A stretch of 24,886 bases of DNA from Candidatus Omnitrophota bacterium (GTDB taxonomy: Bacteria > Omnitrophota > Gorgyraeia > Gygaellales > Profunditerraquicolaceae). A program made the position numbers and the translations under genes. Of this stretch, positions 18,053 to 24,886 are shown in pieces; the stretch's first letter is position 1, and the number at the start of each line of letters is the position of its first letter. The stretch spans positions 2,118 through 27,003 of the forward strand of contig JAQTRM010000013.1 in assembly GCA_028711825.1 (NCBI GenBank), given 5' to 3'. The notes under the pieces are model-generated. The model saw only the letters and a program-made list of their open reading frames with translations. It made no database searches and had not been told where the DNA came from.

Positions 18053-18149
18053 CGCCACGAGGCGAACACTGGACCAATTTGCCCGCGAGGGCATACCTGC
18101 ATAATACCTATAAACGCAGGGCACCTCTAAGCGTTGGGTATGTTTTTTA
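18051..18149 (+). repeat. Structured dispersed repeat, copy C, in the pyr leader
   Basis: It starts with a perfect hairpin TTCGCC-ACGA-GGCGAA (18051-18066). The region like copy A follows: hairpin 1, TGCCC-GCGA-GGGCA (18080-18093), and hairpin 2, CCTGC/GCAGG (18096-18100 with 18116-18120) around an A/T-rich loop. Then comes a GTTGGGTATG segment aligned with GCACTGGGTGT of copy A, and a T run (18143-18148). Stretches on both sides of hairpin 1 are nearly identical to 2898-2974. It lies after the attenuator, so it is transcribed only on read-through. Confidence 0.68.
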
Positions 18150-18157
18150 GCGTGTAC

Positions 18158-18200
18158 CCTGCGCAGTTCGGTATGGCGCAGGCACGCGCTTCGTAGCGCG
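18158..18200 (+). repeat. Tandem hairpins before pyrR
   Basis: CCTGCGC (18158-18164) pairs with GCGCAGG (18176-18182). CGCGCT (18185-18190) pairs with AGCGCG (18195-18200) around TCGT, the complement of the ACGA loop in copy C. An alternative outer pairing joins TACCCT (18155-18160) to AGGGTA (18217-18222). The rest of the gap to pyrR (18201-18276) shows no further structure that I can support. Confidence 0.5.
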
Positions 18201-18276
18201 GCACATCAACGCGCATAGGGTAATCTAGGTATAGATAAAGTTGTAGGTAAAGAAAACCTTATCAGGGATGGAATAA

Positions 18277-18815
<539 letters not shown>

Positions 18816-18816
<1 letters not shown>

Positions 18817-19760
18817 TGCTCTGGACAAGGAAAGACCTCCTGGGTCTTGAATATTTAAGCGCCGAAGAGATCGGCCTTATTCTTGATACCGCTGAATCTT
18901 TTAAAGAAGTCTCCAGCCGGGAGATCAAGAAGGTTCCCGCCCTTCGGGGAAAGACCGCGGTAAATTTATTTTATGAGCCTTCCACCCGCACCCGGATATC
19001 TTTTGAGGTTGCCGCAAAAAGGCTCTCGGCGGATGTGATTAATATCGCCGCGGAAGCCTCCAGCGTGAGGAAAGGTGAAACCCTGATCGATACCGGGAAA
19101 AATATCCAGGCGCTTAAAGCCGACATTATCGTTGTGAGGCATAATTGTTCGGGAGCCGCTAATATGCTGGCGCGTTCCCTGGATGTCAGCGTGGTAAACG
19201 CCGGGGACGGCTGGCATGAACATCCTACCCAGGCTTTGCTTGATATCTTTACCCTTAAAGAAAAGCTGGGAAAGATTAAAGGGTTAAATGTCGCGATTGT
19301 CGGTGACATTGCCCATTCCCGGGTAGCGCGTTCAAATGTCTGGGGTTTGACTAAATTGGGGGCGAAGGTTACCCTGTGCGCCCCGGAGATGCTGCTTCCT
19401 CCCGGGATCGAAATGACGGGCGCCGGGACCTCATCCGATTTAGAGGAAGTTTTAAAAAATGCCGATGCGGTAAATGTGCTTCGGATGCAGTTTGAACGCG
19501 ATGAAAATACCGCTTTTCCGGAACAGCTCGATTACTTTAAAAAATTCGGTATTACGGAGGAAAGGCTGGCGCGCGCCAAAGACAATATTGTGGTGATGCA
19601 TCCCGGACCGATCAACCGCGGAATTGAAATGTCCAGCGGGGTTGCCGACGGTAAAAACTCCGTGATCCTGGAGCAGGTGACCAATGGTATTGCGGTAAGG
19701 ATGGCGGTTTTATTTTTGGTAAGCCAGGCAAGGGATGCCTCCCGGTCTTCGGATGCCTGA
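18816..19760 (+). CDS. pyrB: Aspartate carbamoyltransferase catalytic subunit
   Basis: It condenses carbamoyl phosphate and aspartate to carbamoyl aspartate. The carbamoyl-phosphate loop STRTR is at residues 56-60 within YEPSTRTRISFE. GDGWHEHPTQALLD near 130-143 and HPGPINRG near 266-273 are catalytic signatures. Length (314 aa) is typical. No regulatory subunit gene pyrI is present, and control appears to be by the PyrR attenuator. The class fits those that can associate with a PyrC-type dihydroorotase, whose gene follows 30 bp later. Confidence 0.96.
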
Positions 19761-19790
19761 GGAGTTGTAAAAGAGAAAGGGCTTTAACGC

Positions 19791-21065
19791 GTGAGTATTC
19801 TTGTGAAAAACGGCAGGGTGGTTGATCCTTCCGCCAAAATCGACGCGATTCTGGATATCCTTATAAAAGAGGATAAAATCGTCCGGCTGGGGGAAAAGAT
19901 CGCGGCTGCTTCCGATATCGTGATCGACGCGGCGGGTAAGATCGTTATTCCCGGTATTGTCGATATGCATGTGCATCTGCGGGAGCCCGGCCGGGAAGAT
20001 AAAGAAACGGTTGCCAGCGCGACTGCCGCCGCCGCCAAGGGAGGAGTGACTACGGTCCTGGCAATGCCCAACACGATTCCGGCGATGGATTCTGTCGAAA
20101 ACCTGGAGCTATTGAAGAAAGCGATTCAGAAAGACGCCCGGATTAATGTCCAGCTTTGCGGCACTATTACCAAAGGCCGCCTGGGTCTGGAGTTAAGTGA
20201 TGTCGCTGCGCTCAAGAAAGCGGGCGCGTGCGCGATCAGCGACGACGGTTCTTCTGTGGACAATGCAGAACTTATGCTGGAGGCTTTAAAACGGGCAGGA
20301 GTATCCGGGGTTTTGACGATTTGTCATTGCGAGGATAAAGTTCTTTCCGGCAAAGGGGTGGTGAATTTAGGTTTTACCTCTACCCGCCTCGGCTTGCGCG
20401 GAATATCTAATGCTTCGGAATACGAGAGGGTCCGCCGGGATATTGAACTTGCCGCGCGCGCCGGGAGCCCGGTGCATATCGCGCATGTAAGTTGCCGGGA
20501 GTCCGTGGAGATAATCGCGCAGGCTAAACGGTCAGGGATTAAAGTAACCAGCGAAACCGCCCCCCATTATTTTTCTCTTATCGAAAACGAAGTTTTAGGG
20601 TATGATACTAATATGAAGATGAATCCTCCCTTAAGGAGCCGGGAAGATCTTTTGGCGATCAGGCGGGGGCTTCAGGACGGCACGATCGACGTTATCGCTT
20701 CGGATCACGCCCCGCATACCGAGAACGAGAAAGACATTGAATTTGAACGCGCCGAATTCGGGGTAGTGGGGTTGGAAACTGAGCTTGCTGCGGCCGTTAC
20801 GGAATTGATCGGGGAAAAAGTTTTGGATTGGCCGGAGCTGGTGCGTAAAATTTGCCTTAATCCCGCGCGTATCCTGGGGATTGAAAGAGGCGGTCTTGCG
20901 GTAGGCGATTACGCTGATCTGGCGGTAATTTCGGAAAAAGATTCCTGGACGGCGGCAAAAGAAAGTCTGATTTCTAAGTCCAAAAACTCTGCCTTTCTCG
21001 GCCGTTCTTTAAAAGGCCTGGTGGATTATACGGTCTGCGGCGGAAAAATAATTTATCAAAGGTAA
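19791..21065 (+). CDS. pyrC: Dihydroorotase (class I)
   Basis: This zinc amidohydrolase cyclises carbamoyl aspartate to dihydroorotate. The metal motif DMHVHLREPGRE is at residues 58-69 and SDHAPHT near 303-309, with GGVTTVLAMPNT, HCED and HIAHVSC between them. Length (424 aa) and the HxH...REPG pattern mark the class I (long) type, not the E. coli type. The start is GTG at 19791; upstream GAGAAAGGG is a weak site. There is one base between its stop and the next gene's ATG, so the downstream nuclease is likely translationally coupled. Confidence 0.94.
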   Translation: MSILVKNGRVVDPSAKIDAILDILIKEDKIVRLGEKIAAASDIVIDAAGKIVIPGIVDMHVHLREPGREDKETVASATAAAAKGGVTTVLAMPNTIPAMDSVENLELLKKAIQKDARINVQLCGTITKGRLGLELSDVAALKKAGACAISDDGSSVDNAELMLEALKRAGVSGVLTICHCEDKVLSGKGVVNLGFTSTRLGLRGISNASEYERVRRDIELAARAGSPVHIAHVSCRESVEIIAQAKRSGIKVTSETAPHYFSLIENEVLGYDTNMKMNPPLRSREDLLAIRRGLQDGTIDVIASDHAPHTENEKDIEFERAEFGVVGLETELAAAVTELIGEKVLDWPELVRKICLNPARILGIERGGLAVGDYADLAVISEKDSWTAAKESLISKSKNSAFLGRSLKGLVDYTVCGGKIIYQR

Positions 21066-21066
21066 A

Positions 21067-22305
21067 ATGGAATTTATCGCCGATTTTCATATTCATTCCA
21101 AGTATTCCCGCGCCACCAGCAGGGATATGGATGTTAAGCATCTTACGCATTGGGCGCGGTTAAAAGGGATTTCCTTGATGGGGACAGGGGATTTTACCCA
21201 TCATTTGTGGCTTGAGGAGTTGAAGCATAACCTGGAAGACTGCGGGAACGGCCTTTTCCAATGCGACGGCATTTATTTTATGCTGACCGCCGAAATCAGC
21301 AGTATTTACTCCAAAGGCGGCCGCGGGTACCGCATACATAATCTTATTTTTGCCCCGTCATTTGCTGTAGTCGACCGGATTAACAACGCTCTTTTCAGCA
21401 GGGGGGCGAATCTTTCAAGCGACGGGCGTCCGATCATCGGCCTGCCGGCTGCGGAGTTGGCGCGGATCGTATTTGATATCGACCCGAACTGCATGGTTGT
21501 TCCCGGGCACATCTGGACCCCCTGGTTCAGTCTTTTCGGGTCGATGTCCGGGTTTGACAAGATCGAAGATTGTTTTGAAGACCAGACTCCCCGGATTTTC
21601 GCCCTGGAGACCGGTCTTTCCAGCGATCCGGCGATGAACTGGAGGTTGAGCGCTCTGGACAGGTTTACGCTGATTTCTAACAGTGATTCTCATTCGCCGC
21701 AAAAGATCGGACGGGAAGCCAATGTGTTTAACTGTGAACTTAGTTATGCCGAGATTCGCAGGGTTTTAAAAGAAAAAGATAAAAATAAGTTTTTATATAC
21801 TATTGAATTTTTCCCCGAAGAAGGGAAGTATCATTTTGACGGCCATCGGGCCTGCGGAATATGCTGGTCTCCGGCACAGACCAGGGAGCATGGCGGGAGA
21901 TGCCCCAAGTGCGGGAAATCCGTGACGGTGGGAGTCGTAAACCGGGTGGAAAAATTAGCGGACCGGGTAGAAGGTTTTACGCCGCAGAACGCCATACCTT
22001 TTAAAAATCTGATTCCGTTGGATGAAATTATTGCTTCCGCCAAAGGCCTGGGCAAGGGGTCGGTGAGCGTGGAACGGGAGTATCTTCTTTATTTAAACAA
22101 ATTTGGCACGGAGTTTGATGTTTTGCTTAAGGCTTCCCGCGAAGATTTGATGAAAGGCTTGCCTCCGAAAATCGCCGAAGGAGTTCTGCTGGCCCGGCAA
22201 GGAAAAGTTAATATCCGGCCCGGATACGATGGCGAGTATGGAGTGGTTTCTGTATTTGACGGTTCGTCAGAAGATAAGAAGGAAGAGCAGCTAAATTTGT
22301 TTTAA
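21067..22305 (+). CDS. Endonuclease Q homologue (PHP-domain nuclease for deaminated bases)
   Basis: It resembles EndoQ, first described in Thermococcales and later in some Bacillus, which nicks DNA 5' of uracil, hypoxanthine or xanthine. The PHP metal motif FHIHSKYS is at residues 7-14 (His8, His10). TGDFTHHLW is at 40-48, PGHIWTPWFSLFGSMSGF at 146-163, and SNSDSHSPQKIGREAN at 204-219. A zinc ribbon with Cys263, Cys266, Cys279 and Cys282 follows, then a helical tail with HhH-like GLPPKIAEGV near 364-373. The order and spacing fit EndoQ (412 aa). The last five residues, QLNLF (408-412), match the bacterial beta-clamp-binding consensus QL(S/D)LF. It starts one base after the pyrC stop. Activity is inferred from family resemblance. 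Confidence 0.85.
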   Translation: MEFIADFHIHSKYSRATSRDMDVKHLTHWARLKGISLMGTGDFTHHLWLEELKHNLEDCGNGLFQCDGIYFMLTAEISSIYSKGGRGYRIHNLIFAPSFAVVDRINNALFSRGANLSSDGRPIIGLPAAELARIVFDIDPNCMVVPGHIWTPWFSLFGSMSGFDKIEDCFEDQTPRIFALETGLSSDPAMNWRLSALDRFTLISNSDSHSPQKIGREANVFNCELSYAEIRRVLKEKDKNKFLYTIEFFPEEGKYHFDGHRACGICWSPAQTREHGGRCPKCGKSVTVGVVNRVEKLADRVEGFTPQNAIPFKNLIPLDEIIASAKGLGKGSVSVEREYLLYLNKFGTEFDVLLKASREDLMKGLPPKIAEGVLLARQGKVNIRPGYDGEYGVVSVFDGSSEDKKEEQLNLF

Positions 22306-22336
22306 AATCAGGCAATAAATTGGGAGTGATTTAAAT

Positions 22337-22408
22337 GCCCCTGTAGCGCAATGGATAGCGCACTAGCCTCCGAAGCTAGTGGTACAGGTTCGACTCCTGT
22401 CAGGGGCA
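22337..22408 (+). tRNA. tRNA-Arg (anticodon CCG)
   Basis: The acceptor stem GCCCCTG pairs with CAGGGGC, with discriminator A and no encoded CCA. The anticodon stem CTAGC/GCTAG holds the loop CTCCGAA, giving CCG (Arg). The D-stem GCGC/GCGC and T-arm AGGTTCGACTCCT are normal. The 3' half from position 22384 onward, plus 12 bases of flank, is duplicated 187 bp downstream. Confidence 0.94.
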
Positions 22409-22420
22409 ATAAATATAATA
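22384..22420 (+). repeat. Direct repeat, left copy (tRNA-Arg 3' end; att-like)
   Basis: These 37 bases, covering the T-arm, acceptor 3' strand and the flank up to AATATAATA, are identical to 22571-22607. tRNA 3' ends are common integrase target sites, so this could be an attL-type boundary. Confidence 0.85.
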
Positions 22421-22570
22421 GGCGTTTAAGTCGAACCAAAGGGGTGTGGGGAAAATACAAATTTTCCCCACGTATCCGGGGTAACAGTCCGCCAAACGTA
22501 TTTACGTTTGGCGAGACGCCATAGGGGCAGAGCCCCTTTGGGGAACGACGAAGCCGGCAGGCTAGGAGTG
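22421..22570. mobile_element. Structured 150-bp insert between tRNA-Arg repeats (possible element or scar)
   Basis: It contains two perfect 11-bp hairpins: GTGGGGAAAAT/ATTTTCCCCAC with loop ACAA (22446-22471), and CGCCAAACGTA/TACGTTTGGCG (22490-22513). A third hairpin pairs AGGGGC with GCCCCT (22523-22537). Long-range pairs also exist: GGCGT (22421-22425) with ACGCC (22516-22520), and CCAAAGGGG (22436-22444) with CCCCTTTGG (22533-22541). AGTCGAACC (22429-22437) is an inverted copy of part of the tRNA T-arm. I see no gene inside. It could be a small mobile element, a scar, or a structured RNA; the mobile-element type is tentative. Confidence 0.45.
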
Positions 22571-22607
22571 ACAGGTTCGACTCCTGTCAGGGGCAATAAA
22601 TATAATA
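22571..22607 (+). repeat. Direct repeat, right copy (tRNA-Arg 3' fragment; att-like)
   Basis: It is identical to 22384-22420 over 37 bases. The 5' two-thirds of a tRNA are missing in front of it: the upstream GCCCCT (22532-22537) could serve as a mock acceptor strand, but no anticodon arm can be drawn. It is therefore a tRNA fragment, not a second gene. Confidence 0.85.
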
Positions 22608-22624
22608 AGAACGGCGGAGGAAGA

Positions 22625-24241
22625 GTGAAAAAGTCAGGCAGCGGAAAGGCGGCGGGGATCCCCGGCCCGGAAGGCGGAAAAAAAGTAATAATTTTAGGCG
22701 GTGGCCCGAACAGGATCGGCCAGGGCATCGAATTTGATTATTGCTGCTGTCACGCCGCTTACGCCCTAAAAGAAGAAGGAATAAACAGTATCATGGTGAA
22801 TTGTAATCCGGAAACGGTTTCTACGGATTATGATACCTCGGATAAACTTTATTTCGAACCGCTCTTCTTCGAGGATATCATGAATATTATTGAAGCGGAG
22901 AAACCTTTGGGAGTAATTGTCCAGTTCGGGGGGCAGACCCCGATAAACCTGGCGGTTTCTTTGAGGCGGGCAGGGGTGAATATTCTGGGGACTAGTTCTG
23001 AAAGTATTGATATCGCCGAGGACCGTAAGCGTTTTAAGCATATGATCAATAAACTTGGCCTCCTGCAGCCTAACAGCGGCACGGTTTTTACTTTTGCCGA
23101 GGCGCGGGAGGTTGCCGCTAAGATAGGCTACCCGGTCCTTGTTCGTCCTTCCTATGTTTTAGGGGGAAGAGCGATGGAGATTGTTTATGACCGGGAATTG
23201 CTGGAAAGATTTATTAATGAAGCTTCCGAAGTTTCCGGCGAGCATCCGATCCTGATCGATGAGTTTTTGGAGGATGCCATTGAGGTGGATGTGGATTTGA
23301 TCGGCGACGGCCGGACTTATGTGATTGGCGGGATTATGGAGCATATCGAACAGGCGGGAGTGCATTCGGGGGACGCGGCGATGTCTCTGCCCACACATAC
23401 TTTAACCCCGGAGATTCTGAAAAAACTAAGGGAAGCGACTTATCTTATGGCTAAGGAGCTCAAGATTGTCGGGTTGATGAATGTGCAGTATGCGGTTAAA
23501 GGCGCCAAGATTTATGTTCTGGAGGTAAATCCGCGGGCGTCCCGCACGGTTCCTTTTGTCTCTAAGGCGATCGGCGTTCCTCTGGCTAAACTGGCCACCA
23601 AGGTTATGCTGGGCAGGACGCTCAAGGAGATAGGTTTTACCTGCGAGATTATCCCCAGTTATTTTTCGGTGAAAGAATCCATTTTTCCCTTCAACCGTTT
23701 TCCGGGAGTGGATGTAATGCTTGGCCCTGAGATGAAATCTACCGGGGAGGTCATGGGTATAGATTTGGATTTTGCGGGCGCTTACCTTAAAAGCCAGGTT
23801 GCCGCAGGCCAAAAGGTCCCCAAGAGCGGGAATGTTTTTATCTCGGTGCATGACCGGGATAAAAAAGATATTGTGCCGGTTGCCGCAAGGCTTAAAGGTT
23901 TGGGTTTCCATATTTTTGCCTCGCATGGCACAGCCGCCGTCCTGGAGAAAAACGGTATCCCGGCCAAGGTTCTGCCCAAGATCAGTGAAGGCCGTCCGAA
24001 TATCCTGGATCTTATGAAAGACGGTAAAGTGCAAATGGTCATTAACACCCCTTCCGGCAGGATCCCCCGCCAGGACGAGGTTAAAATAAGGTCTCAAGTG
24101 GTCCTTTATAATATTCCTTACACTACCACGATTTTCGGGGCGCAGGCGACGGTCGGAGGAATCGAAATTCTGACCCGCAGGGATTTGGGGGTAAAGCCTC
24201 TGCAGGAATACCATAAAATGGAATTCAAGAAAATTAAATAA
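22625..24241 (+). CDS. carB: Carbamoyl-phosphate synthase large chain, C-terminal half only
   Basis: The 538-aa product matches the second half of the usual ~1070-aa CarB, which phosphorylates carbamate to carbamoyl phosphate for pyrimidines and arginine. It begins with the domain-start signature KVIILGGGPNRIGQGIEFDY and MVNCNPETVSTDYDTSD. GGIMEHIEQAGVHSGD and EVNPRASRTVPFVSKA follow, and the allosteric MGS-like domain forms the end (about residues 400-538). I chose GTG at 22625 because GGAGGA lies 4 bases upstream; an open frame continues to 22508 but translates the tRNA fragment and insert. The N-terminal half and carA are absent from the window. Split carB genes are known, for example in Aquifex and Methanocaldococcus. 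All visible motifs look intact. Confidence 0.92.
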   Translation: MKKSGSGKAAGIPGPEGGKKVIILGGGPNRIGQGIEFDYCCCHAAYALKEEGINSIMVNCNPETVSTDYDTSDKLYFEPLFFEDIMNIIEAEKPLGVIVQFGGQTPINLAVSLRRAGVNILGTSSESIDIAEDRKRFKHMINKLGLLQPNSGTVFTFAEAREVAAKIGYPVLVRPSYVLGGRAMEIVYDRELLERFINEASEVSGEHPILIDEFLEDAIEVDVDLIGDGRTYVIGGIMEHIEQAGVHSGDAAMSLPTHTLTPEILKKLREATYLMAKELKIVGLMNVQYAVKGAKIYVLEVNPRASRTVPFVSKAIGVPLAKLATKVMLGRTLKEIGFTCEIIPSYFSVKESIFPFNRFPGVDVMLGPEMKSTGEVMGIDLDFAGAYLKSQVAAGQKVPKSGNVFISVHDRDKKDIVPVAARLKGLGFHIFASHGTAAVLEKNGIPAKVLPKISEGRPNILDLMKDGKVQMVINTPSGRIPRQDEVKIRSQVVLYNIPYTTTIFGAQATVGGIEILTRRDLGVKPLQEYHKMEFKKIK

Positions 24242-24249
24242 AATGCCTT

Positions 24250-24886
24250 ATGCCTGAATTACCGGAAGTCGAGACAATCAAAAATGAACTGAAAAAAACG
24301 GTGTGCGGTAAAAAAATCCTGAGGGTTGAAATATTAAACCCCAAGGTTATCCGCCAGCCGTCTCCGGGAGAGTTTAAAAAAGCGCTGGAAAATTTAAAGG
24401 TGAAAGATGTTTTCCGGCGGGGAAAACTCTTGGTGGCGGAATTGTCCGATGGCAGGTTCCTTACGGTGCATTTGAAACTTACCGGACAGCTGGTGTTTCA
24501 GAAATCCTTTTCGGGAAAGCGGAATTCGGCGGATTCGGGAAGCAAAAAGAGCGCAAGGCGGGTTACTTTTTATTTCCAATCCGGCCCGGCGCTTGATTTT
24601 AACGACCAGCGCCTGTTTGGGGAATTGCGCCTTTTGGATGATTGGAAAAAACTCAAATTTATCCAGAGGCTCGGTCCGGAGCCTCTGGAACTTTCTTACA
24701 GCGATTTAGAATCGATGCTTTTAAAAAGAAAAACCGAGATCAAGCCTTTGTTGATGGACCAGTCTTTTATCGCCGGCATCGGTAATATTTACGCCGCCGA
24801 GATCTTGTTTTTCGCCGGGGTGAACCCGCGGTGTCCGGCGAAGTTTCTGGATAAAAACAGGCGCCGGGCAGTTTATTCAAAGATGC
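24250..24886 (+). CDS. mutM: Formamidopyrimidine-DNA glycosylase (MutM/Fpg), partial at window end
   Basis: It removes oxidised purines such as 8-oxoguanine and nicks the abasic site. Visible are Pro1/Glu2 of the catalytic N-terminus (PELPEVETI after Met removal), RRGKLL with the conserved lysine near residue 57, HLKLTGQL (family HLGMTGxL), DQSFIAGIGNIYAAE and the turn into the zinc-finger end. 212 codons are present; the family is about 270 aa, so the C-terminal zinc finger lies beyond the window. A short insertion rich in Ser, Lys and Arg (near residues 85-101) replaces part of the usual beta region. It starts 8 bases after carB. Confidence 0.93.
   Translation, partial: MPELPEVETIKNELKKTVCGKKILRVEILNPKVIRQPSPGEFKKALENLKVKDVFRRGKLLVAELSDGRFLTVHLKLTGQLVFQKSFSGKRNSADSGSKKSARRVTFYFQSGPALDFNDQRLFGELRLLDDWKKLKFIQRLGPEPLELSYSDLESMLLKRKTEIKPLLMDQSFIAGIGNIYAAEILFFAGVNPRCPAKFLDKNRRRAVYSKM

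Noticed and set aside
22532..22595. A second, complete tRNA after tRNA-Arg
   Set aside because: Only the T-arm and acceptor 3' strand are present. No D-arm or anticodon arm can be folded, so it is a duplicated fragment.
22508..22624. Upstream in-frame extension of carB starting at a TTG
   Set aside because: The extension translates through the structured insert and the tRNA-Arg fragment (giving the peptide VTGSTPVRG typical of a T-arm). The GTG at 22625 has a strong Shine-Dalgarno and starts at the CarB domain boundary.
23426..24214. Long minus-strand open frame of 262 codons inside carB
   Set aside because: It is antisense to an intact conserved enzyme gene, with no Shine-Dalgarno and no recognisable domain. 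Long antisense frames are common in GC-rich codon contexts.

Overview
This window is about 25 kb of a bacterial chromosome spanning the likely replication origin. Every gene left of about 7.0 kb lies on the minus strand and every gene right of about 7.3 kb on the plus strand. The switch falls between rpmH and dnaA, where there are DnaA boxes and back-to-back promoters, and three parS sites lie 2.3 kb away. YidC with a large exported domain, the long GyrB with a TOPRIM insertion, and the mixed gene content suggest a Gram-negative-type (diderm) lineage. My best guess is an uncultured PVC-related or Omnitrophota-like bacterium; this is inference, and no marker here proves it.

Left arm (minus strand, read right to left). 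rpmH-yidD-yidC-jagN leads into the parS cluster and parA-parB. A stretch of hairpin repeats follows, then the compact operon ndk-yicC-gmk-rpoZ-coaC, then tRNA-Cys. Junctions are tight, with several 4-bp ATGA or 1-bp overlaps. Departures from the usual layout are the missing rnpA between rpmH and yidD, a Jag protein reduced to its N-terminal domain, and a CoaC not fused to CoaB.

Right arm (plus strand). dnaA-dnaN-dciA(DUF721)-gyrB-gyrA forms the replication block, with no recF. tRNA-Glu, glmS and rsmI follow. A well-formed promoter then drives a leader with a PyrR-binding hairpin and an intrinsic terminator, ahead of pyrR-pyrB-pyrC. The operon continues, with one base between stop and start, into a predicted endonuclease Q (PHP nuclease for deaminated DNA bases) that ends in a sliding-clamp-binding type motif, QLNLF. 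tRNA-Arg(CCG) comes next. A 150-bp hairpin-rich insert follows, bounded by a 37-bp direct repeat of the tRNA 3' end. After it comes a gene for only the C-terminal half of carbamoyl-phosphate synthase large subunit, then the start of mutM, which runs off the window.

The most interesting signals are: (1) EndoQ coupled to pyrimidine synthesis under apparent PyrR control and carrying a bacterial clamp motif; (2) the tRNA-Arg-bounded structured insert next to a split carB; (3) a hairpin repeat family with compensatory stem changes, present both near parB and inside the pyr leader.
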